Source: CAVUPF01 sp963743285
GTDB taxonomy: Bacteria > Actinomycetota > Thermoleophilia > Solirubrobacterales > 70-9
Assembly: GCA_963743285.1 (NCBI GenBank)
Contig: CAVUPF010000009.1
Coordinates: 1 to 64,000 of the forward strand
DNA: 64,000 bases
Direction of reading: 5' to 3'
Under the pieces are notes generated by a model. The model did not search any database and was not told the DNA's origin. It worked only from the letters and a program-made list of their open reading frames with translations. Shown here piece after piece: positions 23,105-32,218 of the stretch. How positions within the stretch are numbered: position 1 is the stretch's first letter; every line of letters starts with the position of its first letter. The position numbers and the translations under genes are program-made.

Positions 23105-24109
23105 TCAGTAGGTGATGATCACAAGCGGCGGGGTGCCGGCGTGTACCCCCTGCGAGATTTTCACCTGCTTTGCGCCCCGCTCCACGAAGCTTGAGCCGCC
23201 ACCGCCGCCGCCACCCCCGGCGACTGAGTCAAGGGAGGGCGCATCTATGTCGTAGACCAGGCCGCCACCGCCACCGCCACCTCCCGAGTGGTAGCCGCCG
23301 CCCCCATCGCCCCCATCGCTGCCAATCCGTCCGCCGAAACGGATGCCGCCGACGCCGCCGCAGCCTGTGACCTCGAAGCGATTGTGCGGAGACCCCGAGC
23401 TGTCGCCGGGCTGGCCAGGGGCGGCCGGTTGGGTACCAAAGGATTCACCGGCAGATCCCCCGGGGGCGTGGCCGGTTGCCTCTCCCGCACCGCCGCCGGT
23501 GCCGGCAGTTGGCGCGCCTGCGATCCGCCCCGACACGAAGCTTGTGCCGGCGTACCCCTGAGCTCCGCTCGCCCCTCCGGCACCAGCCATATCAGGGGCC
23601 GCTTCCAACGAATCATATTCGCCGATTTCGCCGCTGCCACCGCCTCCCCCCGCCACCACGAGATCCTTGCCCGATTGGGTGAGGACCGCAGCCTCCCCGC
23701 CGCCGGGAGTGGGAGTGGAGCCCTCGGCTTCAGGGCAGGCGCCGTCGGCATTGGAGCTGATCGGAACGACGATCACCAGCTTCGCGCCGGGCTTGACCGG
23801 GAGCGTGGCGTGAACGACGGCCCCCTTGCCGGCAATCGGAGTGGCCGCCAATCCGCCGTCGTCGTAAAAAGGACTGTCCCCTTGTCCACCAAAGGCGTCA
23901 ACCGTGATTCTCCGCACGGATCGGGGAACCATCCAGATGTGATTCGGCACAGCAGCCCCAGTCGTCGAGATATGCCCGAGAAACCCGACTTTGTGAACCC
24001 TGCCGTCATGCGCTGGAGCGCCAGCCGCAAATCCTGTTGACGCCAGCGCCATGCCGATTGCTGCGGCGAGGATTACCCCGCAGACTGTCCTACCGCCGCC
24101 CATGCTCAT
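23105..24109 (-). CDS. Secreted glycine-rich repeat protein
   Basis: About 334 residues from ATG 24109 (or 24103). A signal peptide is evident (VCGVILAAAIGMALASTGFAAG). The next 130 residues contain short beta-rich stretches (RRITVDAFGGQGD, KPGAKLVIVVPISS), then a long Gly/Ser-rich part with runs of up to eight Gly, ending in SSFVERGAKQVKISQG and VIITY. The organisation resembles glycine-rich surface proteins of soil actinobacteria. The open frame continues upstream into an IS3 remnant; that part is not taken as coding for this protein. The function is unknown. Confidence 0.72.
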   Translation of the reverse strand: MSMGGGRTVCGVILAAAIGMALASTGFAAGAPAHDGRVHKVGFLGHISTTGAAVPNHIWMVPRSVRRITVDAFGGQGDSPFYDDGGLAATPIAGKGAVVHATLPVKPGAKLVIVVPISSNADGACPEAEGSTPTPGGGEAAVLTQSGKDLVVAGGGGGSGEIGEYDSLEAAPDMAGAGGASGAQGYAGTSFVSGRIAGAPTAGTGGGAGEATGHAPGGSAGESFGTQPAAPGQPGDSSGSPHNRFEVTGCGGVGGIRFGGRIGSDGGDGGGGYHSGGGGGGGGLVYDIDAPSLDSVAGGGGGGGGSSFVERGAKQVKISQGVHAGTPPLVIITY

Positions 24110-24135
24110 GGATGGTACCTGGACTACCCTGGCCG

Positions 24136-24560
24136 GCCCCCTTCCTCGGTCCACCCGTGAGAGTCCGAGGTTTGTCTTCACGGAGTATCCCTGCTCGCCG
24201 CCTCGCGTGGTGAGCCCGGAGGGCGAGCGAAGCGAGGCGGCGAAGCGCTGCGGCGACATCATCCCCAGCGCCGAGTGTAGGTGGTTGGCGTTGTAGTCGG
24301 CTCGCCAGTCGGCGGCCAACACCTTGGCCTCCGCCAGTGAGGTGAAGACCTCGAGGTCGAGCAGCTGTCGCGAAGCCGGGAGTTGAAGGACTCCACGTAG
24401 GGTTTCTGCTCGGGGCGAGCCCGGCTCGATGTAGGCGGTGCCGGTGGCGCCGAGGCGACACCACTCGCGCAGCATCGCGGCGGTCAGCTCGGGACCGTTG
24501 TCGGCGCGGATGTTGGCGGGGGTGCCGCGCTCTTTGCTCAGCTGCTCGAGCGGCATGGCC
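24136..24560 (-). mobile_element. IS3-family transposase remnant (integrase core)
   Basis: Fragments of an IS3-type OrfB integrase core are readable: ANIRADNGPELTAAMLREW, GTAYIEPGSP, then in another frame KPYVESFNSRLRD, and back in the first frame LLDLEVFTSLAEAKVLAADW and HSALGMMSPQRFAASL. Two compensating frameshifts put the catalytic Glu region out of frame, and the N-terminal half is missing. It lies just upstream of the glycine-rich protein gene in the same orientation, so that gene's promoter region may be IS-derived. Confidence 0.78.
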
Positions 24561-24800
24561 ACGGGTTGGGTGAAGCTGGTGGGCTGGACTGGGGCGAGGC
24601 CGCGCTCGGCCCGGTCAGGTTGGAGACCTAGCGGGGCAAGGGCGGCCTCACTGGTGACCGGACGGTCCTCTGGCGGGCCAAGGCCACGGTTGTCCAACGG
24701 CACTTGTCCGGGTTTGCCGCCAAAACGGAGGTGCCCCTGTCCTATCCCTTCATAATCATGGGGCCACAAGACATCCGAGTATCGGGGCAAAGGCGCCTAA

Positions 24801-24870
24801 GCGGCGGACGGGAATCGAACCCGCATCATCGCCTTGGAAGGGCGAGGCTCTACCGTTGAGCTACCACCGC
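24801..24870 (-). tRNA. tRNA-Gly (anticodon TCC)
   Basis: A 70-nt tRNA on the minus strand with acceptor GCGGTGG/CCGCCGC, D-arm GCTC/GAGC, anticodon stem TCGCC/GGCGA around CTTCCAA (anticodon TCC) and T-loop TTCGATT. No encoded CCA. It lies upstream of the IS3 remnant. Confidence 0.93.
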
Positions 24871-25009
24871 GCAGACGAGCCGCCTCTGTGGACGGGTTTC
24901 GCTGTTAACGACAGTTTGCCCCAACCGCCCGCACCTTGTATCTCGCCGAGGGTTGCTACGACATTGCGACGCGACTTGGCTTTCGATCCGTCAGAATGCA
25001 TTTCGACCA

Positions 25010-25082
25010 CGGGGCGTGGCGCAGTCTGGTAGCGCACTCGGCTGGGGGCCGAGCGGTCGCTGGTTCAAATCCAGTCGCCCCG
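25010..25082 (+). tRNA. tRNA-Pro (anticodon GGG)
   Basis: A 73-nt tRNA with acceptor CGGGGCG/CGCCCCG, D-arm GCGC/GCGC, anticodon stem CTCGG/CCGAG around CTGGGGG (anticodon GGG) and T-loop TTCAAAT. No duplication of its 3' end was seen elsewhere in the window. Confidence 0.94.
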
Positions 25083-25186
25083 ATTTTGGTTTGCCAGCGC
25101 GACCGACTCGGTCCAAGCTTGGTCGAACTCGCGATCGATCCTCTACGGCTCTCTGTGCGCATCCTCCATCCGCTCGTGAGTCCTGG

Positions 25187-25579
25187 CTACCAGATCGCCA
25201 ACGACCGTGGCCGGTCGTGATCGCGGATGACTCGATCCTTGGTCACGAGGCCGAGGCCGTGCTCGATTGCGGTCGCGTAGATCAGTCGATCGGCAGGGTC
25301 GCCTGGGAACGAGGAGGGGAGAGCGGCTGCGGCGTCCGCGATTGCCGGGGTCACGCCGATCGTTCGAAGCTGCGCGGCGAGGCCCTGCAGCCAGGATCGG
25401 ATCGGAACGCTGAGAACGATCCGCTCGTGCTTCGCCAGCCAGGCCAGCTCGTACCAGGAGATCGCCGCCACGACATGTTCATCTGCTTCCTCTAGGGCGT
25501 TGCGTGCCGATTTGCTGACCTGTTTAGGCTCGGCCGACCACCAGTGGACCACATGGGTGTCTAGCAAAACCGCAGTCAC
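25187..25579 (-). CDS. vapC: VapC-type PIN-domain toxin
   Basis: A 130-residue PIN ribonuclease. The acidic residues are in place: D7 in AVLLDTHVVHWW, E44 in ISWYELAWL, and D95 in FPGDPADRLIYATA with the late VTKDRVIRD. It is 2 bp downstream of the Phd-type antitoxin gene, so the pair forms a type II toxin-antitoxin operon. Known of the family: cleavage of tRNA or rRNA once the antitoxin is lost; the target here is unknown. Position next to tRNA-Pro is a common accessory-gene site. Confidence 0.92.
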   Translation of the reverse strand: MTAVLLDTHVVHWWSAEPKQVSKSARNALEEADEHVVAAISWYELAWLAKHERIVLSVPIRSWLQGLAAQLRTIGVTPAIADAAAALPSSFPGDPADRLIYATAIEHGLGLVTKDRVIRDHDRPRSLAIW

Positions 25580-25581
25580 AT

Positions 25582-25809
25582 CTACGAAGCGTTCCAGGCC
25601 TCGCCGGTGGAGAACAACTGCTGCTCCTCGACTGCCGTCACTGCCACACCAGCGAACGAGCCCTCGAGAGAGCGCGCGCCAGATGCGGGTACGAGACGGG
25701 CAACCGGACGGCCATGCCTGGTGATCTCGATTTCTTCGCCTGCTGCGGCCTCGTCCAATAGGCGAAGGATCTTAGCCTTTGCGTCAGTGGCGGTCACTTG
25801 TCTAGACAT
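25582..25809 (-). CDS. vapB: Phd/YefM-type antitoxin
   Basis: 75 residues from ATG 25809. SRQVTATDAKAKILRLLDEA and EEIEITRHGRPVARLVP form the Phd/YefM fold that dimerises and binds the operator; the C-terminus is the toxin-binding tail. The ATG follows a -10 element by 6 bases, so the mRNA is probably leaderless, which is why the longer upstream open frame is rejected. First gene of the operon with vapC. Confidence 0.9.
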   Translation of the reverse strand: MSRQVTATDAKAKILRLLDEAAAGEEIEITRHGRPVARLVPASGARSLEGSFAGVAVTAVEEQQLFSTGEAWNAS

Positions 25810-26217
25810 ATGGCCAGTATAGCGGTCAGAGAGAGCGGGCATGAGGATGCAACGCCGGGTTCCCATCTGCCTGGCGCAGGTCTCTTTGGACCTGCTGCTC
25901 GACGCGCGGCTACCGAGTCAGTCCGCGATCGTGTCCCCCTACGGGAGGCGATCGAACAGCGCGCTGCCGCATTCGAGGTCAGCGTCGACTCACGGGTCGA
26001 GCGTGGTCGCACCTATCGCCACGCGCTGAGGTGCGCACTTGAGAAGGAGCGCTTCGACCGGGTCGTGATCGTTGCAGGAGCCAGCGACGGTGCCGGTTTT
26101 ACCCTTGAAGACATCGCATGGCTGCTGGCCAACACTCCCGGCGAGATCCTCGTATTGGGACCGCCGAGGACGAGAGGATCGTTCCGCCCGAAATGCAGAC
26201 CCGTCGACCTACGCTGA
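25798..26217 (+). CDS. Universal-stress-protein-like fragment
   Basis: The open frame encodes up to 139 residues. Only the last 85 look like a protein domain: RVERGRTYRHALRCALEKERFDRVVIVAG, then GFTLEDIAWLLANTPGEILVLGP, the second half of a UspA-type alpha/beta domain including the GEILVLGP end. The N-terminal half of that fold is not in frame, and the frame's start overlaps the vapB 5' end, so the true start is unclear. Probably a decayed or partial stress protein; it lies upstream of a KimA-like transporter that itself carries such a domain. Confidence 0.4.
   Translation: MSRHMASIAVRESGHEDATPGSHLPGAGLFGPAARRAATESVRDRVPLREAIEQRAAAFEVSVDSRVERGRTYRHALRCALEKERFDRVVIVAGASDGAGFTLEDIAWLLANTPGEILVLGPPRTRGSFRPKCRPVDLR
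25816..25821 (-). promoter_or_regulatory. -10 element of the vapBC operon
   Basis: On the minus strand TATACT lies 6 bases before the antitoxin ATG. A matching -35 box is poor. The spacing implies a leaderless transcript. Confidence 0.5.
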
Positions 26218-26398
26218 CGAGTCGAATGGTCAACCGGGCGACGTCAACATCGAGGGCCTGATCCCCAGCGGTCCGGTGGTGTCGGCCTGACTCTTTTACT
26301 GTGTATTCGGCCCGCACCAGATCGAAGCTCAAGCCGCGTAACGCCCCGAAGGTCCTCGTCGGGTAGCTTCACCGCGTCATGAGGCGAGCAGGTAGCTG

Positions 26399-28696
26399 AT
26401 GGACGTTCGCCGCCCCGGGTCTCAGCCCGGTTCGCCTGGCAGCGGCGAGGCCGCCACGGGCGCCGATCCGGACCAACGCGCCGCCGAGGACGGTCCCGGC
26501 GCTCCGAGCCCCGACGCACCGCTGACGACACTCGATGAGAGCCAACTCGGCGTCCTGCGTCGCGTCGGGCGCGAGTGGGGCCGGGTTTGCGGCGACCCTG
26601 AAATGTGGCGGCGAGCCCTGCCCGTGGATCCCAGTCTCGGCAGCTACCCCGATCCCAAAGACATCCGGCCGATCGGCTTCGGGCGTCTCGTGCGCGTCCA
26701 GAGCGGAACGCTGCCAGTGGCGGAGACGGGGAGCGAGGCCGAGGTGCCACCCTCGCGGTTGGGGCGCCTCGGCCATGACCTGCGGCGGGTGCTGATCGGA
26801 CCTCCCCTGAGGAGCACCGCGATCGCACGCGAGCGGATGCGCAAGCTGGTGGCGCTGCCGGTGCTCTCGGCGGACGCGCTCTCCTCGGTCGCCTATGGCC
26901 CCGAAGCGATGCTCGCGATCCTCGTCCTGGCCGGCGGCGCCGGGCTGAGCTATTCGCTCCCGATCGCCGCCACGATCGCCTTCTTGATGCTCGCCGTCGG
27001 CGTGTCCTATCGCCAGACGATCCGCGCCTATCCCGCCGGCGGTGGGTCCTACATCGTCGCCACCGACAACCTCGGTCGCATCCCCGGGCTGGTTGCCGCC
27101 GCCGGCTTGATGATCGACTACATCCTGACGGTCGCCGTATCGGTAGCCGCAGGCATGGCGGCAATCACCTCGGCGATTCCGTCGCTGAGCCCCGACACAG
27201 TCGTGATCGGAGTCGGCGTAATCGTCGTCTTGCTCGCCGGCAACCTGCGCGGCGTGCGCCAGGCCGGCGCCCTGTTCGCTGCGCCGACGTATGCGTTCAT
27301 CGTCGCGATCTTTGCGCTCGTCGCCGTCGGCCTCGTAAACGCCGCCGGCCAGGGATTTCACCCCACGCCGAGGCCACCGCTCACTGCGACCGAGGGCCTC
27401 GGCGTGCTGTTGGTCTTGCGCGCCTTCTCCTCCGGCTCGACGGCGATGACCGGGATCGAGGCGATCTCCAACGCGGTGCCGGCTTTCAAGCCGGTCGAAT
27501 GGCGCAACGCCCGCACCACCCTGACCTGGATGGTCGGCCTGCTGATCGCGCTGTTCGCGGGCACGATCGCGATGGTCCACTTCGACGGAGTCGTGCCCAA
27601 CGCGCACGAAACCGTTCTCTCCGAGCTCGCACATCGCAGCTTTGGCTCGGGTTTCATGTACCCCGTCACGCAGGCGGCGACGGCGGCGATCCTGCTGCTC
27701 GCGGCGAATACTGCCTACAACGACTTCCCCCGCGTGCTTTTCCTGCTGGCGCGCGACTTCCAGGCTCCCCGGCTCTTCCTACGGATGGGCGACCGCCTCG
27801 CCTTCAGCAACGGCATTGTCTTGCTCTCGGTCGCGGCGACAGTTATTTACGTCGCCTTCGGCGGTGAAACCAGCCCCCTGATCCCGCTGTACGCGGTCGG
27901 CGTCTTCTTGGCCTTCACCCTGTCCCAGACGGGGATGGTCGTGCATTGGTGGCGCCTTCGCGACCCCCACTGGCGCCGCAGCCTGTTCTTCAACGCCACC
28001 GGCGCCTTCCTCTCGGCGATCGTCTTCATCACTGCGGGGATAACGAAGTTCACGGCGGGTGCCTGGGTCTCCTTGGTGGCGGTCGGCTTCTTCATCCTTC
28101 TCGCGCTCAGAATCCGCCGCCACTACGACTTGGTGGGCGAGGCGATCGCGCTTCATCCCGATTCGATCGAGGTGCCCACGTCCGCGATCGCGCCGGGCGT
28201 CCGCGATCGCGCCGGGCTTGATGCAAAGGAGCGCGACGCCGCGGAGCAGGCGCGCAGAGAAGGGGCTGAGACCGAGGAGACCCCCGCCGAAATCCACCAT
28301 CTAACGATCGTGCCGGTTGCCTCACTGGACCTCGCCAGCATGCGGGCGCTGGCCTACGCCGCCTCGCTCCAACAGCCGGTGCTCGCGCTGCACGTCAGCC
28401 CAACCGAAGAGGAGGCCGAGCGCTTTCGCGACTACTGGCGCACCTGGGGCGATCACCTGCCGCTTGAGGACGTCCTGTCCCCTTACCGCGCGATCGTCGC
28501 GCCGATGGTCAACTACATCGAGTCACTACATCACCAGCGCCCCGACCTGACGCTGACGGTGATCCTTCCGGAGATCGTCGTACGGCACTGGTGGCAGCGG
28601 ATCCTGCACAACCGGACGGGCTCCCGACTGCGGCGCGCCCTGCACCCCCTGCCGAGGATCGTGGTCACGACCGTTCCCTTCCATCTGCCGAACTAG
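26399..28696 (+). CDS. APC-superfamily permease, KimA-like, with C-terminal universal-stress-type domain
   Basis: 765 residues. About 12 hydrophobic segments span residues 155-590. VLSADALSSVAYGPEAM and AYPAGGGSYIVA are diagnostic of the KimA/YdaO group of K+ uptake permeases; a soluble tail (about 620-765) with IVPVASLDLASMRALAYAAS looks like a UspA-type nucleotide-binding domain. In KimA the tail binds c-di-AMP. The N-terminal ~130 residues before LIGPPLRSTAIARERMRKL are polar and Pro/Gly-rich and longer than usual, so the start may be internal. No riboswitch was recognised upstream. Potassium transport is inferred from the family. Confidence 0.8.
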   Translation: MDVRRPGSQPGSPGSGEAATGADPDQRAAEDGPGAPSPDAPLTTLDESQLGVLRRVGREWGRVCGDPEMWRRALPVDPSLGSYPDPKDIRPIGFGRLVRVQSGTLPVAETGSEAEVPPSRLGRLGHDLRRVLIGPPLRSTAIARERMRKLVALPVLSADALSSVAYGPEAMLAILVLAGGAGLSYSLPIAATIAFLMLAVGVSYRQTIRAYPAGGGSYIVATDNLGRIPGLVAAAGLMIDYILTVAVSVAAGMAAITSAIPSLSPDTVVIGVGVIVVLLAGNLRGVRQAGALFAAPTYAFIVAIFALVAVGLVNAAGQGFHPTPRPPLTATEGLGVLLVLRAFSSGSTAMTGIEAISNAVPAFKPVEWRNARTTLTWMVGLLIALFAGTIAMVHFDGVVPNAHETVLSELAHRSFGSGFMYPVTQAATAAILLLAANTAYNDFPRVLFLLARDFQAPRLFLRMGDRLAFSNGIVLLSVAATVIYVAFGGETSPLIPLYAVGVFLAFTLSQTGMVVHWWRLRDPHWRRSLFFNATGAFLSAIVFITAGITKFTAGAWVSLVAVGFFILLALRIRRHYDLVGEAIALHPDSIEVPTSAIAPGVRDRAGLDAKERDAAEQARREGAETEETPAEIHHLTIVPVASLDLASMRALAYAASLQQPVLALHVSPTEEEAERFRDYWRTWGDHLPLEDVLSPYRAIVAPMVNYIESLHHQRPDLTLTVILPEIVVRHWWQRILHNRTGSRLRRALHPLPRIVVTTVPFHLPN

Positions 28697-28792
28697 AGAA
28701 CGCTCGCAGCGCCGAGGTTTCACTTTGGCCGCCTGTGCGGGCAAGCTCCATAGGCCTCGACGGGCCTTCGGGATGTGGCGGCTAACGGCGGC

Positions 28793-29011
28793 TCAAAGGC
28801 TGACGCGCTCCCGGTCGCGATAGCGCTGTATCGCCACCCCAGCCCAGATTACCTCGACCACACCGAAGGGCCATGCCCCAACAAGAAAGCCGTAGGCGCT
28901 CGAAAGCAGGCAACCACATGCGAAGGCCAGGACGTAGGCCGGGTTGCGGGGCTCCAGCGTGTACATCACCACCATGAAGGTCACGGCAAGCGCCCCAAAA
29001 GCGGTCAGCAT
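28793..29011 (-). CDS. Small conserved membrane protein
   Basis: 72 residues from ATG 29011 with two hydrophobic helices (LTAFGALAVTFMVVMYTL and FACGCLLSSAYGFLVG region) and a third amphipathic one near VVEVIWAGVAIQR. This type of two-helix protein with a central YVLAFA..CGCLLSS.YGFL pattern recurs in actinobacteria as far as I recall, with no known role. Divergent from nothing obvious; downstream of the permease on the opposite strand. Confidence 0.65.
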   Translation of the reverse strand: MLTAFGALAVTFMVVMYTLEPRNPAYVLAFACGCLLSSAYGFLVGAWPFGVVEVIWAGVAIQRYRDRERVSL

Positions 29012-29516
29012 GTCGTCAGTTTGACGGCTGTCGGGACAGGTTTCCCGCCTCTTCGCCCGCGCCCGCTCCGTCGGCCTCAGCCTCTTGCTCGGCTCCCAGA
29101 GCCTCGCCGACCTGCGGGCTGCCCGTCCCGATGATCCACGGACACGCTAACCGAGCCAGTGCTCGCAACGTCGAGTTCAGCATTGCCCATCGCACCGCTC
29201 TCGCCGCGGTATGAGCGGGCGGCTCAGCCCGCGAGCTCGGATCCGTGACGCAATCCAGATGCACACGCCCCACGGCCGCGCCCGCTAGAGACAGATCGAA
29301 GAAGAGTGACATCCGGGGCCGGGAAAATCCTAGCGGCGCCGGTGCAGCTCGGCGTCGCTGACCGCGGCGAGACCTTGTTGGGGCCGGGGCGCTCGCCGGT
29401 TCAAAGCCGGGTCCCCAATTGCCAGACGAGCGCGGCTCAGCATCTGGGTTTGAGCGCGCGTACCGTGGCTCTGTGAGTCAAATGTCACGCCTGGCAACCT
29501 GAGCGGGGATTCCTTC
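29012..29516. other. Intergenic stretch with a tRNA-like T-arm sequence
   Basis: About 500 bases. Near 29375-29420 GGGGCC, CCGG-TTCAAAG-CCGG and GTCCCC resemble the ends and T-arm of a tRNA, but no D-arm or anticodon arm fits. A 98-codon minus-strand open frame at 29016-29312 has no domain features. I call no gene here. Confidence 0.4.
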
Positions 29517-29852
29517 CTATGGATTTTGGCTGCCTTCTCCGGCCCGGTTCTCGAGCAGCCCGGAGACGGCTCGGGCCAGGCGCACGCCGTGGCGGGTCAG
29601 CGTGTACTCGGTATGAGGAGGGCGACCGGGGATCATCTGCCGCTCGAGGATCCCGGCGGCCTCGAGCTGCTCGAGCCTCTCCGAGAGCGTTGTCGGGGAG
29701 ACACCGGGCAGGGATTGGCGGAACTCGTTAAATCGCGCGGCTCCGCTTGAACAGGCGTAGATGGTCGCCATCGTCCAACGGCGCTCGAGCAGGCCAGCTG
29801 CCGCGCGCAGTTCCTTCGGTATGGGGGAGCAGCTACGACAGCGCGGCGACAT
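29517..29852 (-). CDS. HxlR-family winged-helix regulator
   Basis: 111 residues from ATG 29852. LLERRWTMATIYACSSGAARF is the HxlR opening, LPGVSPTTLSERLEQLEAAG the recognition helix region and YTLTRHGVRLARAVSGL the dimer helix. The usual redox Cys near the N-terminus may be C7 in RCRSCSP. It overlaps the 3' end of lon by 20 bp on the same strand and so is probably cotranscribed with it. HxlR regulators respond to aldehydes or oxidants; the effector here is unknown. Confidence 0.85.
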   Translation of the reverse strand: MSPRCRSCSPIPKELRAAAGLLERRWTMATIYACSSGAARFNEFRQSLPGVSPTTLSERLEQLEAAGILERQMIPGRPPHTEYTLTRHGVRLARAVSGLLENRAGEGSQNP

Positions 29853-32124
29853 CGGTCCCCTTCTCGACCGGCTCGAGGGCATGCGCGAGGACCTCGTCCA
29901 CGCTCATTACCGGGTGGAAGGTCATCGCCTCGCGCACCTCGTCGGGGACCTCGGCGAGATCGCCCCGGTTGCGCTCGGGCAGGATCACCTCGGTAAGTCC
30001 TGCGGCGTGGGCGGCGAGCACCTTCTGCTTCAGCCCTCCGATCGGAAGGACCCTTCCCTGGAGGGTCACCTCGCCGGTCATCCCGACGGTGTGCTTTACG
30101 GGTCGTCCCGAGAGCAGCGAGACGAGAGCGGTTGTCATCGCCGTACCGGCGCTGGGACCGTCCTTCGGAATAGCCCCGGCCGGAACGTGGAGGTGAAACT
30201 CGCGCTGAAATCCTGCCGGGTCGATCCGCAACTGCTCGCCATGGGAGCGGACATAGGAGAGGGCGATCTGCGCCGACTCCTTCATCACCTCGCCGAGCTG
30301 CCCGGTGAGGACCAGGCCCTTCTCGCCGTCCATCGCTGTCGCCTCGATGAAGAGCACGTCGCCACCTGCGCCAGTCACCGCGAGGCCGGTCGAGACGCCG
30401 GGGATCGCAGTGCGTTCGACCGACTCCTGAAAGAAGCGCTGCCGGCCGAGTGCGTCGTGGACCGCGGCGGCGTCGAGCACGACCGGGCGCTCGGAGTCGC
30501 CCGATGCAATCCGCGTCGCGGCGCCCCGCAGGAGCTTGCCCAGCTCGCGCTCGAGCTGTCGCACGCCGGCCTCGCGCGTGTACTCGGCGATGACGCTGCG
30601 CAGGACCTCGTCTCCGGCCTTCACCTCTTCGGCCTCGAGTCCGTTGCGCTTCAGCTGACGGGGAAGCAGGTAGTCACGCGCGATCGCCAGCTTCTCCTCG
30701 GTTGTGTAGCCGTCGAAGGCGATCGTCTCCATGCGGTCGAGCAACGGCGCCGGAATCGTGTCGGTCAGGTTGGCGGTGGCGAGGAAGACGACCTCGGAGA
30801 GATCGACCTCCACGTCCAGGTAGTGGTCGCGGAAGGAGTGATTCTGGGCCGGATCGAGTACCTCGAGCAGCGCGGCTGATGGGTCCCCGCGCCAATCTGC
30901 GCCGACCTTGTCGATCTCGTCGAGCAGAATCACCGGGTTCATCGTGCCGGCGTCGCGCAGGGCGCGGACGATGCGCCCGGGCAAGGCCCCGATGTAGGTG
31001 CGCCGATGCCCTCGGATCTCAGCCTCGTCGTGAAGGCCGCCGAGCGAGATACGGACGAACTCGCGGTCTAGGGCGCGAGCGATCGACTCCCCAATCGAGG
31101 TCTTGCCGGTTCCGGGCGGTCCGACCAGCGTCAGAATCGCGCCGTTGGCGCGGCTGTCCTCCTCGATGCCGCGCTCCTCGCGCAGCTTGCGGACTGCGAT
31201 GAACTCGGTGATCCGGCGCTTGACGTCTTCGAGGCCGGCGTGGTCTGCATCGAGCACTTCACGCGTGTGCTCAGGATCGAGCCGCTCCTCGGAGCGCTGG
31301 GCCCAGGGGACTGCGATCAGCCAGTCGAGATAGCTGCGGATCATCGAGGACTCTGGCGAGGACTCGCCCTGGCGCTCGAGCCGGTGCAGCTCGCGACCGG
31401 CCTGTTCGGCGACCTCCTCGGGCATGCCGGCCGCCGCGATCTTGCGCTCGTACTCCTCGATCAGGCTCGTCTCGTCCTCGCCCAACTCCTTGCGGATCGA
31501 CTCCATCTGTTTGCGCAGGAAGTAGTCGCGCTGTTGCTTTTGGGCACCGGACTCAACGTCCTCTCGGATGCGGCTGCGCACCTGCAGCTCAGCGAGCCGC
31601 TCGCGCTGTAACTCGACCGCGATCTGCAACCGGGCAGCAACGTCCACTGTTTCCAGCAGGCGCAGCTTCTGCTCGGTCGGGATGTCAGGGCTGAGGCCGG
31701 CCGTGTCTGCCAGCGCACCCGGCTCTTCGACCGAGCGCAGGAAAGCAGCTACCCGGCCGTCGTCTCCGCGCAGCTCGAGGATCTCCTCTACCACCGCCCG
31801 GTATTCCCGAGTCAGCTCTTGGGTGTGCTCATCGTCGGGATACCCATCGCGGACCTCCTGCACCTCGACTCTCAGCGCGTCGGAATCGCCTGCCTGGGCG
31901 GCTCCGGCGAGGCCACGGTGCAGACCGACGACCGTCGCCACCGGCCTGCCGCTGCGCGAGTGGCCGCGCTCGACCACCTCGGCGACGATGCCGATCCGGC
32001 CAAACTCGCCATTGCGCCTGGGGATGAGGAAGACGCGATCCTCGCTGCCGACGTCGATCGGCAGGGTGGCGGTCACGGTGGGGAAGACGATTGCATCGTC
32101 GAGCGGAATCAAGAGATAGGTCAT
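29833..32124 (-). CDS. lon: ATP-dependent Lon protease
   Basis: 763 residues from ATG 32124. An N-terminal substrate-binding domain (1-200) and a coiled segment lead to the AAA+ module with Walker A GPPGTGKTS at 335-343 and Walker B VILLDEIDK near 400. The protease domain has the Ser of PKDGPSAGTAM and the Lys of IGGLKQKVLAAH, forming the Ser-Lys dyad. Length is near that of bacterial Lon. It degrades misfolded and regulatory proteins. The region before the start is AT-rich with no clear ribosome site; no HspR-type HAIR element was found. Confidence 0.96.
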   Translation of the reverse strand: MTYLLIPLDDAIVFPTVTATLPIDVGSEDRVFLIPRRNGEFGRIGIVAEVVERGHSRSGRPVATVVGLHRGLAGAAQAGDSDALRVEVQEVRDGYPDDEHTQELTREYRAVVEEILELRGDDGRVAAFLRSVEEPGALADTAGLSPDIPTEQKLRLLETVDVAARLQIAVELQRERLAELQVRSRIREDVESGAQKQQRDYFLRKQMESIRKELGEDETSLIEEYERKIAAAGMPEEVAEQAGRELHRLERQGESSPESSMIRSYLDWLIAVPWAQRSEERLDPEHTREVLDADHAGLEDVKRRITEFIAVRKLREERGIEEDSRANGAILTLVGPPGTGKTSIGESIARALDREFVRISLGGLHDEAEIRGHRRTYIGALPGRIVRALRDAGTMNPVILLDEIDKVGADWRGDPSAALLEVLDPAQNHSFRDHYLDVEVDLSEVVFLATANLTDTIPAPLLDRMETIAFDGYTTEEKLAIARDYLLPRQLKRNGLEAEEVKAGDEVLRSVIAEYTREAGVRQLERELGKLLRGAATRIASGDSERPVVLDAAAVHDALGRQRFFQESVERTAIPGVSTGLAVTGAGGDVLFIEATAMDGEKGLVLTGQLGEVMKESAQIALSYVRSHGEQLRIDPAGFQREFHLHVPAGAIPKDGPSAGTAMTTALVSLLSGRPVKHTVGMTGEVTLQGRVLPIGGLKQKVLAAHAAGLTEVILPERNRGDLAEVPDEVREAMTFHPVMSVDEVLAHALEPVEKGTDVAALS

Positions 32125-32218
32125 GTTAGATCCAATTTCTGTAGTTAGTCTCATAACAGGATAGCGAGTTGCGGCGTCCCGGTCCAGCGCCGCGAGGCGG
32201 AGTCGATACCGTGTCTCG

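Noticed and set aside
24560..24790. Continuation of the glycine-rich frame to 24790 as part of one large gene
   Set aside because: The frame crosses a frameshifted IS3 remnant and the signal peptide starts at 24109.
26218..26398. c-di-AMP (ydaO) riboswitch before the KimA-like gene
   Set aside because: Short GGGTAGC- and GGTAGCTGA-like strings exist but the conserved paired elements are absent.
29370..29425. tRNA-like sequence with GGTTCAAAG T-loop and GGGG/CCCC ends
   Set aside because: No D-arm or anticodon stem can be built at proper spacing; likely coincidence or decayed tRNA piece.
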